Of a stretch of 64,000 nucleotides of DNA, positions 43,786-57,240 are shown one piece after another. The position numbers and the translations under genes are program-made. A model generated the notes under the pieces. That model was not told where the DNA came from and ran no database searches. It saw only the letters and a list, made by a program, of their open reading frames with translations. The DNA lies in assembly GCF_000224145.3 (NCBI RefSeq), contig NC_020166.2, positions 1,429,966-1,493,965 on the forward strand, given 5' to 3'. Position 1 is the first letter of the stretch. Every line of letters begins with the position of its first letter. The DNA is from Ciona intestinalis (Eukaryota; Chordata; Ascidiacea; Phlebobranchia; Cionidae).

Positions 43786-44834
43786 GAGGTAAATCTCTTT
43801 ATAGCGTATATACCAGATTGGCGGTTTGTGACGTCATAGTCGTGTTTGTTCCAGCACAAAGAAATACCTTAACGTTGCTGTTAGTAGCCAATGTCAGAAT
43901 ACAGTAGAGTTAAATTGTAAGCGCAGTAAAACAGCCTGAATGGTCTGCTTTACAATGCTCGTCGATTCGCTCATTTGAGAATAAAACGGAACTATAAAAG
44001 AAGCCATTCTTTCGCTGGCTCGAAATTGGAAAATTCATTCAATTCGCGAAAGAATAACGCTTTGTGATTTGAAATAGTAAAACGTCGTGTAAAGGATACT
44101 GCCCTTTTATCGTTTCCTTTCATATGTGTCTTATATTGCTTTGCTAACACGGTATGTGGACGGTTACATGAAACAGTATGGTTGGTTAACTAGCTGTACG
44201 TGTTCGTATAGAAGTATTTTGTTCAACTGCTGTAATGATGTTACCATCATGGGTATTATGTTAAGGAACATTAGAGTGCACACTGTTTAACGTACTTTAG
44301 CTATATAGCCATGTAAGTACAACTATGGGTTACGAATGTATTTGAAAGGATACGTGCTTGAAATATGTGTTTGAACTGGATTGCATGTCAACCTTATATA
44401 ACAGGATTAATACTAAGAATCTTTTTATACAAAGTGGCGCATACAAGGTAAGGAAGTTGTATGTTTTTATTTCGGAATGTTTATTTATTTTAAATAAAAA
44501 TAATATTCACACACAAAGTTACGTACGGGTATATAGCTAGTAAGCAGGTACAAGGTGTTTGTATAACAGAAGCACCTGTGTTATAAAGACTGTCGTTGCC
44601 CTCTCATGCGATGGTAAATAACATTCGTTCATTCATAACTACATACCATTCTTTCTTTAGTCACTTTAGTGCATTGCACGCGCTACCTAAGACTTTGCTA
44701 GAATAAACTTCCTTTTTGATATAATTTATTTCACACACATATAATTTGTTCTGACTAATTTTTGTTATAATTATCGTTAAGTTGTTGTTTGTAGAGAGCT
44801 CTGTAGCCTACATTAAGTATGATACAACTAATTA

Positions 44835-45030
44835 TAGTACCGTGGGGTAAGATATATACCGCTAGAAAATATAATTTCAAATATGTTCTTAGTTATTTTT
44901 AACAACGCTCTTTTAGAGTCGAGCATATGAGCATATGCGGTTTACATAATTCTGTAAATGTTCTTTGTTTAATACCAAATAAGGAGATATAAAATATTGA
45001 AAACATGGACCATCTTACCCCAACCTATTA
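44835..45030 (-). mobile_element. GGTGGGG MITE, second subfamily
   Basis: Left end tagtaccgtggggtaagata, right end ccatcttaccccaacctatt; internal tttaacaacgctcttttaga and tgttctttgtttaatacca. Confidence 0.6.
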
Positions 45031-48000
45031 AACAATAACGAGAGTCGCTGTCACGTTTCAAGGTATTTTTAAACCAGCCACTTTTAAAATCAATCGCCTT
45101 CTGCTATAAATTTAAACATTTTTTTCAAACCAAGTTTGGCGCTACCAATCGGTTTAATGTTTGTGCCACATACACCGCCGGGTGTCGCTCAAAGTAGAAT
45201 AAGATATCCTAAAGGACTGCGATTTATAACAACAATTCGTGTTGTACATATGTGTAACGTTATTTTGAAACTTGTAACAGTATCACAGGCCTAATGTTAA
45301 TGTTTGCAACTTTTAAAACACCAGGGATATTTTCGCATCAAGTTACCAGAAAAGCTATTTTTAATCTCAATTCCAAACAAGGTGAACTCAATTTACTGAC
45401 GTAGTGAAATGGGGTGTGACAATCAATATGATTTGTTTGAAAACAAGTCGGAATTGTGACGACTGTATGACGCAACAAGCCTGTGTAGCAAACCGTGACT
45501 GGCCAGGTGTTTAGCATACGTGGTGGTAACGGATGCCTCATGTAAATACGTTGCACGATTACACGCTTCAACGTATAGTGGGTAGAATACGGTACAAGTT
45601 TTCATTAACTTTATTGACCCATTTGGTAACAAACACAGTTTTTTAAAAAAATTTATAAAAGCGTATTCTACGACTCTAAAAAACGTTGCTAATTTTTTAA
45701 ATCCCGATTAAGAAATATGAGATAATGTGGGCTAACATTTTCCACCTTACCCCATAGTACTACTATATGTACATTTATTAAGTCGTGAATATAGTTTAAT
45801 AACTCAAAAAGGAAAAAAAAAACAGAAAAAGTAAGTGTATTTACGTTAGTATGTATTTTGATTCCAAAGCCTTTGTCCTATCAGTTTATTTAACTTTATT
45901 TTTCGACCGGTAGACGGCGCAAGGGAGCAACTCTAAATATCAACAAATCTTTACACATCGAATTGTTGTCGTTTTCCACAAAATTGGTCAATATCCGCCA
46001 ACTTTTATTGAGACAATGAACATTAGCTGATACACAGCTGTTTGTGCAGACTATGTTTATCATTCTCCAACTCTAAGCTAATAGTTACACGCAAGGAAAT
46101 GGGTTTCCAAACACTAAACAATGAAGGAATGACTAACACGCTGCTTGGGCGAGTCCAATGCTGAACGTAAAGAGTAATCTAATTACATATTTCGCTACCG
46201 AGTGACGTGATATGTAGAAAGTATACGATACGCCTTGTTTTCAAAGGCGGAATATTATTCGTTATGAAAGTAGTCTGTACTGCGCGGCCTTCATATTCAT
46301 TGGACCTTAGCTTGGTTGCTGTTGCTCGCACAAATTAACTACAAGGTATGAGGTCCCAGGTGTGGAGCCGCAATTATGTTTCTTTGAAGCGGTTTTGACT
46401 TATATGATTTCGCCTGCCGAGTGTGCAAAATATCCTACGATGTGTAGAACTCGATACAAGAGGATTTGACACATAGTTAACTTGTTGTTTAATCTTTGTT
46501 GGTTTATGTTTGTTGGTTGGTAATTGCAAATAATCCCTAAAAAGCCTCTATTGCCAGTGCGTCTATAAACTGCAAACATTACCAAACGTACGAAATACTT
46601 AATTTTGGACTAGGCGGTTGTATTGTAGGTAGGGGTAGGGTGGTCAATGTTTTCATTCTATTTTATCGCATTTAGTAGTATATACAAAGAATAAATACAG
46701 AAATATATAACCACAACTCGAAAAGTGCGTTAAAGGTTTAAAAATATGGGATATTAAGTGCTACCGATATCCATCTTACCCCACAATATTATACATAAGT
46801 TAATCACCTTGATTAAGCTTAGGAATATGTGCCATAATATATAGGCTCGCAATGTCGTTATAGAAGAGACCACTCAATAGTTTTAGTTCAAAGCTTCGTG
46901 GCGGCAGACTGGCTTTATAAAAGATCGGTTGGAGGCGGAATTTCTTTTCCATAGATAAACTAGCTACGTTGAAGAGGCCTCGAGTGGGTTATTAAAACCA
47001 AAGATATCAAAATTTGAACCTGGGATCGTCTTCCCACGACGTGGAGCAAATGTAATAATTACTTCCCTATGCGGGGTCGTATGTGACCTGCACGGTGACC
47101 CGTATCCTAACTTGCCTAACTGTTAAAAGCGTGAGCATTTTGCCATGGAAAATGCGATGGAAAATTGTATCTCGAAACTCGTAAATACATTTGCAATTCG
47201 TAAACGCCTACTAAAGGGAAAAACGGTTTTAACATGCATTGTAAAAAGATGTAAAAATGGCGTACTAAGTTTATTGCTTAAAAAGCATTTTAAAATCGTA
47301 TACCTAAGAACCTGTCGATCAACTAGGAGTGTTCGTTAAAGAGTTGAGCACACGATGTGCACGAGAAGAAATCTTTACAGGCTACTGGGTTTAATACTTT
47401 AGAAAAAGTCAGATTGAAAATGCGCTTCTGACTACCTGGTGTACGAGATGATAGCTAAAGTGTCAGGTGTATTGAATCAAGTTTTACTATTAAAACTTAA
47501 GCTTCCAATTTACAGCAATAACTAAAGCACTTGTAGGTTTATAACACAAAGGTTTTGTATCGTACTTGCGTCATTGGTGCTTTATATAAATTCAAAATCC
47601 TTCGCATAAAGTAGCTATCTCGGTTTAGGAAACTATGAGGCCACCAAGTTCCAAGGAGGGAAGAGACATCAGGTTTCGTGGCGCCCGTTTTATTGGAGAC
47701 ATGCTGCGTTCGAAGTCTGTGTCGGCAAAAACGCTTTGCCCAAAATCGCTTTTAAACCAGGAACGAATTTCATGAATTAAGTTTGGTCGCCGCAAAGTCT
47801 CAGCCTGATTTGAACAAACGGTTGTCAGTTTTTGGTGGCAGGCGCTTACGTCTCGATCAGCAGTCGCTGCAATTATACAACCCTAAATGTAAACAGTGCG
47901 TATAATACGGTCGACGACCTTAGCGATAGTTTCAAGTTTATAAGGTTTGCACAACTGTGGTTTATAACCTGTATTCACATTTCGACACTTTTGCAGCTTA

Positions 48001-48292
48001 AGTAACGACTCTGCTGGTAAATATTCACTACAGAACAAATTGAAATGGTAGCAACCGTTAACATATAGGGTTACGCGGTGTTGTTGCGAGTGGCCCACTA
48101 ATAATATATAGTAGGATGGAGACGGGCACATTTAGCACATAATAAGTATCATGATCGTGTTTTTAAAAAATTACAACGGTATATATACTGGCTCTCAAGA
48201 GTAGATTGAAATGACAAATAAAATAACCGACTTAGAAAACGAAAAACTTTAAACACAACCCCAACCCCCACAATACGTCACTGCAGGTAGAT

Positions 48293-48329
48293 CACGTGAC
48301 GACGTGGTTACCACGTGGATTCTCACGTG
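48293..48329. promoter_or_regulatory. Cluster of three CACGTG E-boxes
   Basis: CACGTG at 48293-48298, 48312-48317 and 48324-48329, the first and last in a TCACGTGAC context. A 15-base palindrome acgtggttaccacgt spans 48302-48316. CACGTG is bound by bHLH-zip factors (USF, MYC/MAX, MITF/TFE). Function is inferred only. Confidence 0.4.
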
Positions 48330-48471
48330 ACCAAACGTTTCTTAACGGCTTCATACGTCACAAAAGTAGAGTTGTCGCACGCGATTTCATTTATTCAGAT
48401 TGACTCATTAGACTTGGTGTATAAACAAATACTTCATTGAGAGTTTAATATGTATTTATATACTGAGAGAT

Positions 48472-48550
48472 AAAAAAAATGACACTTGTGAAAAATTATA
48501 AAAAATGACACGTGTGAAAAATTATAAAAATGACACATGTGAAAAATAGA
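48472..48550. repeat. Three tandem units with TGACAC-N-TGTGA palindromes
   Basis: A unit of about 25-26 bases, aaaaatgacacNtgtgaaaaa plus ttata, occurs three times. The central dinucleotides vary (tt, gt, at), giving TGACACTTGTGA, TGACACGTGTGA and TGACACATGTGA. The GTGTGAAA half resembles a T-box half-site. The third unit is truncated. Confidence 0.6.
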
Positions 48551-51500
48551 TTCAAACCATATAACGTACTTCAACTGTATTTAATAAACAAATAAATGTA
48601 TGTCTAAACGCTTGTTTACCAAATTTACGTTTGATATTTAATACCGTGTTCGAAGTAATAATTAAAAAATGTACATGTAAGTTCTGTAAATATTCTTTGC
48701 TTACTATTAAATGGGGCGAGAATATAAAATAAAATCACGAACCATCTTACCCCAACCTACTATATATAAATCGTACACTTGATATATAAACCCTTAGACT
48801 CCCTTTCTGATTCTATTTTTAGCATTTGATAAAATTCCAATTCTGATTGGATCCTGCCCCACCGCGGCACTTTATTACGTCACAGTCGATTGCAAACAAA
48901 GAAAGCACGAATCGGAAATGTGGCCAACGTAGCGTGACGGTCGTTAGACGAACAACCGACCCGCCCATACGTTTGTATGTAAGCTGGGCTACAAAATGGC
49001 GTCGCCCAAAATCAGCAATAAAAACGATAAACATAATAAGTAACAAAATATTGCAGATGAAGTGCACCAAACGCGTAACCGATAAAAATCAAGTCAAACG
49101 AAAAGCGTTTTATAAAATATATATTTATTTTACGTAAAATGTTGTAAACCGTCTTTGCAAACAAGCAATAAATGAAATAATGGTTTTGACATTAACGTGA
49201 GTATGTTTTTTTTACATAACTTCACGTAACGACGTTTCGACGTCATATACAGAGTTGTCTTTCAGGGTGAAATGGCACTTACCAAAGTAAAATAGAACAA
49301 TGTATATATTCTGTTATTAAGTTTTATTATTGTTTTTATGTTTTATTTGGGGGTTTCGGTATATTTAAAATGAAGTGGTAAATTAATTACAATCGAAATG
49401 TGTACGCCTATAAAAGGTCTTGTCCTAAACTTTTTATACAATGTGCTTTTATCCAGTCAACAATACGATGTTATGTGCTCCAGTCGATGCTACAATTGTT
49501 ACAATATGTAGTATATGACGTAACAATGCACATTGTTAACAATAATCTTTTAAAGCCGATCGCATTTTCAATGCCTAGCCCATATAATAGGCACGCGCTG
49601 AGCCAATTTGTAAAGCCTTTATTAGCGATAAACAAAAATGACAAGAGCCACATAATGCTGATTGTTCGAATTCAATAACCGATTGTCTTGATCAAGGCAA
49701 GACATCTTTTATGCTTATTGTGAAATAATGGACATTCAACACTAACAATATATACACACGTTTGTCTTCTATTCCTTATTTCCGAGCCCACAGTCGTGGT
49801 AGTAGTGCGATACAGCTATGCAGTAATCGTTATATATTCATGGTATATACGGTTTCAGCTAATTACAGAACACCAATGAAGTAAGACAGTTCAATGAAAT
49901 TAAGCAACGGTAAGTTGTATTTAACATTTCAGAAAACAGTTGTATAGAAGTATTGTGGGGTAAGATGGGTGCCGTTAGCGCATTATATCTTCTATTTTCC
50001 TGGTCGTTTTATAATCGTATTTATCTTTTGTTGTATTAAACTTTTGTTAAAATAGTTTTGTAAAACTTGTTAACTTGTTTGTAAGTAACTTTACGGATTC
50101 GACATTTATAGAAATTATATACTTTTAATGTCAGGTATAGTCGTGCATTAATTTGACCAAAAACGAAGCGTAACTATTGGTACTTGCTGTTCAAATTAAA
50201 ATCCATTTTACACTAGGCAGCTGCATTGTTAGATATGGTAAGTGGTCGGGATTCGTAGCTACGAAAAAAATTGATCTGTATTTTCATGGTGCGTGTACGG
50301 GCGTACGCCTCACAGATTGTCTATTTTGTTTTCAGTCTCGATATGCCAAACCCTATCTCGGTTCTCATTGGCCAGGGCTAGCGTTGGGTCACGGTATACG
50401 TCACGGATCATAGAAATAGTAAATAAGGAAGCCGTCGACGTGAAAGCTCGCACAATATTTTCTTTACCGAGTCTCTACAAACAAAAGCAATCCAAAATAA
50501 AAGCCTTGTTTTCCCGGGGTTGGAAAAACGTTGCGTGGGCGCTTTTGGTCGATATATGTGGTTTTATATTGGAAACGAACCATGTGCACACTGTAGACTG
50601 TAGAGCTTGTATTGTACTGCTGTGGGGTAAGATGGATGCCGTTACCACATTATTTCCCATATTTCCCAATCGCGTGTTTAACAATTAACAACGTTCATTT
50701 AAAGTCATTAGAAGACGGTAATACCTCTGTGTTTCTTGTCTTACTAACTATACCAAAATCAACCGCAATGTTCGATCTTTGATTGCTAAAAGATATTTTT
50801 CATTAGGTTTGAAAAAATCTTTAGCGAGATCGGTTTTAGCGATTGTTTTACACATCAAGTTGAAATGAATACACAGGACAAAATTAAAATCGTTTTTAAT
50901 TTAAGGTCGTTGTGCAGCGTGCCTTGCAGTTAGGACCTCACACCTTAATGCCCATTACTCTGCTACAAGAAAAGTTTTTCATTTTGGGCTTTTGGTAATA
51001 TGTAGATTCGTCATTCAAAATGTTTATATAAATCGGTACAGATTTAGAAAAGCTGTAAAATAAAATGTTTTTGTACTAAGGTAAGGTTGAATAAAAATGC
51101 TCATCTGGTTAGCCGTTTAAAATTTTCACATAAATCCTGAGATAGTGAATAAAGGGTTTTATACTTTCGTTTCGTGGTAAGAGTGAATAAAAACGCTAAA
51201 AATTGGTTAAAAAAAAACAAAAAAAGATCACAAATGTAAAAATTAACCACAAGCTTTCCAGATGAAACAGAAGTCGGCTTCAACCCTCTGTTTTATCAAA
51301 GGCAACTAATGGGAAGCGGTTTTCCCACGTAATTCCGACGCTTTTACCTGTCGCTAATTCGGGCGGGTTTGTTGTAGACGGTAACCATGTTAACTATACG
51401 GTGTACCTTTGTTAACGTTTCGAAGGTAATAATACAGTACGGGTAAGGTTACCAAGACACTAGATACCGAGGCTACGGGACCTTTATTTACAGCTTCCCT

Positions 51501-54500
51501 ATGAAAGTTGTCAACAGTGTTGCCCGACTTTTTTTTCAGTGTTGCACAATTAAAATTGTCGGTTAAATAAAACACGTTTTTTTGGTCAGTTTCAACTCAA
51601 AATTTCAGCCCAAAAAAAAACGAAACGTTTGAAATAAAGACGTTGGTATCGTACATGTATATGGGCTGTACTGTTCTTACTAAAATTGACAAAAAATGAA
51701 ATATTCTTTGCTTTGCTTATCTGTATACAAATGTTGAAACTGCAACCCTCCTTTCTGTCTTTAATTAAAACAAGTTTGTAGTTCGTATACACATATGAGC
51801 CATTTGTTCGTGTCTAACTCATATTAGCCCAATAAACTATGGCTGTATATGACATTTTAAGCGTTGGTAAGGTAAACATAATAGTGTTGTACGAATGCGA
51901 TGGATAAATTGCGTAAGTAGGGCTTGAAAAACGTCATATAGCAAGGCTAGTAGCTTCTAAATGTTCATTAAAGCGGCGTGAGCAACAAGCTTAAAACACC
52001 TCGCGTATATAGAAAGGTACAGTCGCTTGTAGTAACCGTGAAAATGTAAACCAAGCTTCCCGTGTTTGAAAGTCGATCTCATTAAGTGAAAGCAGGCTTG
52101 CAACATAATACCGACGGTGTGTTGATTAGGTTTTAACACATTTGTCGCACAACGAGTGCTTTAGAAGCGCTGATCCACGGATGGGAACTGTTGACTTGGA
52201 ATCCTGTACAGCAACAGACGCGGGCGTCGATGTTTTAGTGTTGCCAGATCGGTTTTCGAGTTTCCATCCCACATGGGTAAGGTCCTTGTCAGAGGACCTG
52301 GGATTTTGGCCAGGTTTGGTCTATTACCCAAACATCTATATAGACTCTAACGATTTCATTTTGACTTCACTAAAGGTGACATTTTTTAAACCGAAACGTT
52401 TAAAATAAAGAAAATCGTATCATATTTAGGCCCTGTTGAGTTGGTATTAAAACTAACCAAACACAAGGTTGTAGTAATAAAACCACCAAACAATGCGTTT
52501 AACGGTGAGTTAAAATTTGCTTGTTTAAAATAAACTAATGGTCAATTTAAACTAAACCGTTTTAGGCAAACCAAGCACAATGAGTTAAAACAGTTTTGCC
52601 AAGCAAGGCAACACTGCATGGGTACAAGACGGACACACGAAACCAGATCCCCGACCAGTTGTAATTTGAATCCTTTTTTACGTTAGTTGTGCGACACTCT
52701 GCCTTGTTACGAAATAATTGAACACTTTCGTTCGGGAATTTACACAAAACAAAAGCATCCGCGTTTTAAGACGACACCGCTGCTGACAGCTCTGATGAAA
52801 AAGTTCCGGACCTAGCTAGGCGATGACGTCACACTATGACGTAGACTCTGACGTATATTCCGTGAAAGCGGAAAATGTGTTTGTTGGATTACAATATATA
52901 CATAGCGCCGATATGTCTATAAACCACATACGGTAGCTATGTTTGTAAATAATGCTGTTAAGTTTAATATATAGTAGTGGGGGAAGATGAGACACCTTTT
53001 CATTATCTTTTCTCGTCCTACTTTGTAGTATAAACAAAGAACATTCAAAGAATTGGCCGCCAAACCCTGTTTATAAGCAAAATGTTTTTCATTTTATGTT
53101 AGGATTAAAATTTTACTCAACATGGAGTAGAATTAAGTCAAAATTATCCTAACATTTTTTTCCACAACTCATCTGTAAATCAAACAAACACACAATATGA
53201 ATTGAAATCGATTTTTAAGAATCCGCTTAAGAGTTTTAATGGATCAGTCGGTCGGGTGCTGGTTATAATACACGGGATACATGCTTTAAATTGAGGTGAA
53301 TCTAGATGCGTCTCCTGGGTGTCTTTGTAGAGCGCGAAAATCGCGTGAGAACAATTAAAGATTCGCGATTGGGGGCGCGACCGCGTGCTCGAATGGATTT
53401 CGACGAAACGGAGCGATTAAGTCGCATTGTAGGTTTTTCTACCTGAAAGAGCTACTGGAAATGGACTAAATGTTCAGAGAGTTTTTTATGAAATCGAAAA
53501 AAAATATTCTCGTTAATTGTTGTGAATTAAAAGTTTGCCAGAACACGTGTAAAAAAACAATATGTGTAATATTTTATGTAGAGGCTATCAAAGAACAAAC
53601 AAATCATAATAAGAAATTAGCAGCAAACGACCGGCATTAAATATGATTCGTTTTGTTTTATGAAATCTATAAATCACATACATCCCTTTGTATGTCTGTC
53701 TTAAACTTAATCAAGCTATTTTTTATTCGACCTTTAACCTAATCCCACATTGTGGTTTTCTACACATAGTCCCCAGTGCGTCAGAGTCTGCACATTTAAC
53801 AAGAAGCACCACAATCGGCAAAGGTCTACTTTGGCAAGAAATTGGATAGTGTTAATAAGGTGGCAAGGCCTAAAAACGCCAATTACCCGTCCGTTACTAC
53901 AGATAACCGACCCCTTTTAATCGCCTAGTTGCCAAAATCCTGATTGAAGCGACATACGCACAAGATGACTTGGTTTGGTGACGTATGGATCACTCAGACT
54001 ATGGTAGCAAGTTACAATCGTCCCCAAAACTTAAAAACCGCGATAAAAATGACGGATGCGATAATCCCTTTTTAACCAAATTAGGTGAAAGGTACTAAAT
54101 TAATTTTCCGTTTATACATTTAAAAACAATATTAAGTGATAACTCATATAATCCTTTCCTCACGACTCTAAGAGCATCGTTAAAGAATTAGAAAATATGA
54201 AATAGTACGTCCTTACGGTATCCATCTTACCCCACAGTACTATATAAAAATTTTTACTCAAAACACTGTGTGTGAATTTTGTGATAATATATATGAGATA
54301 TTTAAAATATTATGAGACATCCATTTCCCCCATGGTACCCTATATGTGTTTTATAGTCGAGTCATGCACCAGTTAAGTCAAGAGCCATACTCGATGTTTT
54401 TCAATTGTCTTGACCAACTTGAAGTCATAGTGACACTTGGTATAAACTGAATATGATGTCGTAGGGTGGAGACGCTTGAATAAACTAAGTAGTAGCTTGT

Positions 54501-54752
54501 TTGCTTAATAGAGTCGTGGTCTATGTATGTGGAGAATGCGTAATAATCGTTTTGCGCCGACAGGGTTGGATTAAAGACAGTCTTGGCGCCGAAACATTGG
54601 ATTACGCCGGTTTAGGCTGCGAGCTAATGAGACCCAAGTCACATCGCGGGACGCGCGGGTCGTTTGTGACGTCATAGGCGACTGCAAAGCATTCCCACGG
54701 CCGCGAACGCGAAAGACAATAGAATCGAATTAACCCTGCGCGATTTGCCGCG

Positions 54753-55001
54753 ATGCGGCCGTACAGGAACAAGCGTGACCCTAATTTCGTAGCACCGCTT
54801 CAACCATGGGAGATCGACGATTATAAAAACGTCCCGCCGCAGCAGGAGGCCGTTCCGCCCGCGGACGAACACCGGTGTGCCCGAGCTGATTTTCTTTGTG
54901 TTACCATAGAACACGTAAGCAACAGCGGCCTATGTGACGCAATAATCTGCGTTTGTTTTGCTCAGCAGGATCGTGATGCGGCCGCGAAGGCTTTCGATTA
55001 A
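54753..55001 (+). other. Unassigned 82-codon open frame in a GC-rich island
   Basis: Frame from ATG at 54753 to TAA at 54999-55001, starting MRPYRNKRDPNFVAPLQPW. The surrounding 54600-55000 is clearly richer in G, C and CpG than its neighbours, and the composition of the frame is not the usual AT-rich noise. No domain was recognised, and no splice partner was found. It could be a small gene, a single exon, or a CpG-rich regulatory island with a chance frame. Confidence 0.25.
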
Positions 55002-56999
55002 AACTTCGTTTATTTTACCTGAGGACAACATTTATAACTTAAAAACATACTTTTGTAGAATATATTTAATACTTTAGGGTAAGATGGATACCGTTAGCAC
55101 AAAATATCTCCAAATGTCCTCTGTTTATAAACATGATACTATACTACACTTTAAATCGGGACAAAATCGTATTTAGTTAAAGTTTGAAATATTCGAAATA
55201 CAGTTGACATTTTAACGAGTTTCGGCCAAAATGATTTATTTCCCTCGGCTACTGGGAGTACATGTTCTCCCAGCGATTTTACGCCTGTTGGTTTTAATGT
55301 GGGAACTACACACGAGTTTGCTATTGTTTAACTTTAAGCTGGTTGTTGTTTAATGAAGACATCAACAAAACAAAATATATCTTGCAATAAAAAATCTTTT
55401 TTTTACAAAATGAAATATATTTTTAGCAGACAATTATAAGTTTACGCCTAATTTCAGAAGAAAAAATAGATATATCACCTGCAAAACACAACTATTTTTA
55501 TTTTTTGAGTAACCATAATTTATGTTTTTTTTGTTTACTTTTTTTATTAACAGTAAAACAAATAAAGGCATCCACAAAAATACAACTTTGCTAAATCGCA
55601 ATTTACAATTTTAAACAGCATTCTAGTTAAATGCTTCCTAAATCGAAAATTTATGTTTATTTGGCTAATTAGTCGTCCAAAAACATCAAGAAACCATAAT
55701 ATTTGACTTTCTATTGTCAGATATAATGAATAGGCTCTTATGTAAACATTATATTGTGAAAGTGAATCATAATAGAGTTGAAGGTCGTTTAGGAATAAAG
55801 CCACGCCACTCAATACATTGATACAATAGTTATACAACTTAAAATGGGAAATCCTATTGTATTCTGCTATTTGATTGCGAGACTTGACTAGTTAATAGGG
55901 TTCGCAACCCCCGTCTAACAATACTGTGAATGAGAATGCTCTCTTACTACGTCACAATGGCGGCTTGGTGATCAAAATATGGCAACAATGACATCACAAT
56001 CAAAGCAAGAGCACTTGGCTGGCGGCATGACAATACGAAAGTGTGTCGGATATATTGTACAATGCCACTACGACAAAAGCCAACACTGCTTTAAAGTTAT
56101 TATTATTTGCCACCAGGCAGTCGTTCAAATGGTGCTAGGCCCACACTGAACAATAGCACAACAATACATATACCACATAAGGCCTCTTAAGGCTGGGAAA
56201 TTTAGTATTTACATCAGTTAATTCAGGTAGAACAAATTTATGAACTAATCGGTGTCTTAGTGACCATTGTGTAAGCGGGAACAATTTGTTTACAGTTTTG
56301 CACAATTACGTATCCAAGTTAATTTTTAAAACTTCAAAAATGTTTTAAAAATTTGAGCTATAAGAAAAATATCTTTTAACGTATTTCATGGCAAAGGTAT
56401 TGTTTCTATAAGGCAGACTAACAGTCTAACTGATCATAACTAAAATAAATATTTAGATAGTTGGCACGCAGGCCAAATTTTAATGTACTTTTGATCAAAG
56501 GCACCGAAATAGGGCTTGGTACCTTAATGCAAACTATATACCTCGGACTAATTACACACTTGTATGTTTTTGGCGAAAAAAACGGGATTATGGCTAAAGG
56601 GACACAGAAATGGAATGTAACTTGTAAAATGTGGAATTGTACAGCCGTTTCAGGCCCTTGTTATTCTAGCCTGGCGTCTTTCGCTAAAATAAGCACATAG
56701 TCACAACATAGCGTGCCCGAGGCCTAATATTGTGGTATTCCAAGGGGCTAGCTTGGGCATGCCTAATGCCTTTCATACACTAGTTATTGTCAACTGTTTG
56801 CCCGGGCGTGCTCATAGACCTGGAGCAAAAATGGTAACTCCCAGTGCAGCAGAGAATGTCTTTAACATTTAAGATTGATTTAAGATTGATAGAACTTGGT
56901 TAGGTAACGTGTCAGAACTTGCAAAGCTATTACAAAATTCCAGCCCACGTTACAAAAAAGTCTGTTTTGGATAAATTATTTCACATATGTAACCCCATA

Positions 57000-57240
57000 A
57001 CGTCTTACAAAATATGTGACTTGTGTATCCTCGCACGGTGGGGCGACGACAGTCGTTATTACACGAGTGTTCCGTTTCATATACTTCGTACCCGCTTACG
57101 AGTTACCACACATGTAACTTTGTGGTGTATATTTTCTTGGTAAATAAATGTCTTATAAAAGGTCTTAATATTTTCCAGATAGATATGTACGAGCACCGAA
57201 CCCGGAGCATGACAGCGCCACACCGAACAGGTGAGCGGGT
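57000..57240 (-). repeat. SINE-like repeat, second long copy
   Basis: tatcctcgcacggtgg, gacagtcgttattacacgag, the tcgtacccgcttacgagtta block and, at the end, gcaccgaacccggagcatg parallel the copy at 39300-39545. On the minus strand the end reads ccgggttcggtgc, a B-box-like string. Confidence 0.5.

Noticed and set aside
46950..47100. tRNA-like string with a B-box-like ggttcaaattt on the minus strand
   Set aside because: I could not build a cloverleaf with an anticodon stem; probably a degenerate SINE or chance.
47634..47773. Short plus-strand frame beginning MRPPSSKEGRD
   Set aside because: Only about 45 codons, no homology recognised and no supporting signals.
50293..50688. 131-codon plus-strand frame
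   Set aside because: Its C-terminal part is translated GGTGGGG-family MITE sequence (ggggtaagatggatgccgtta); no domain and no splice context.
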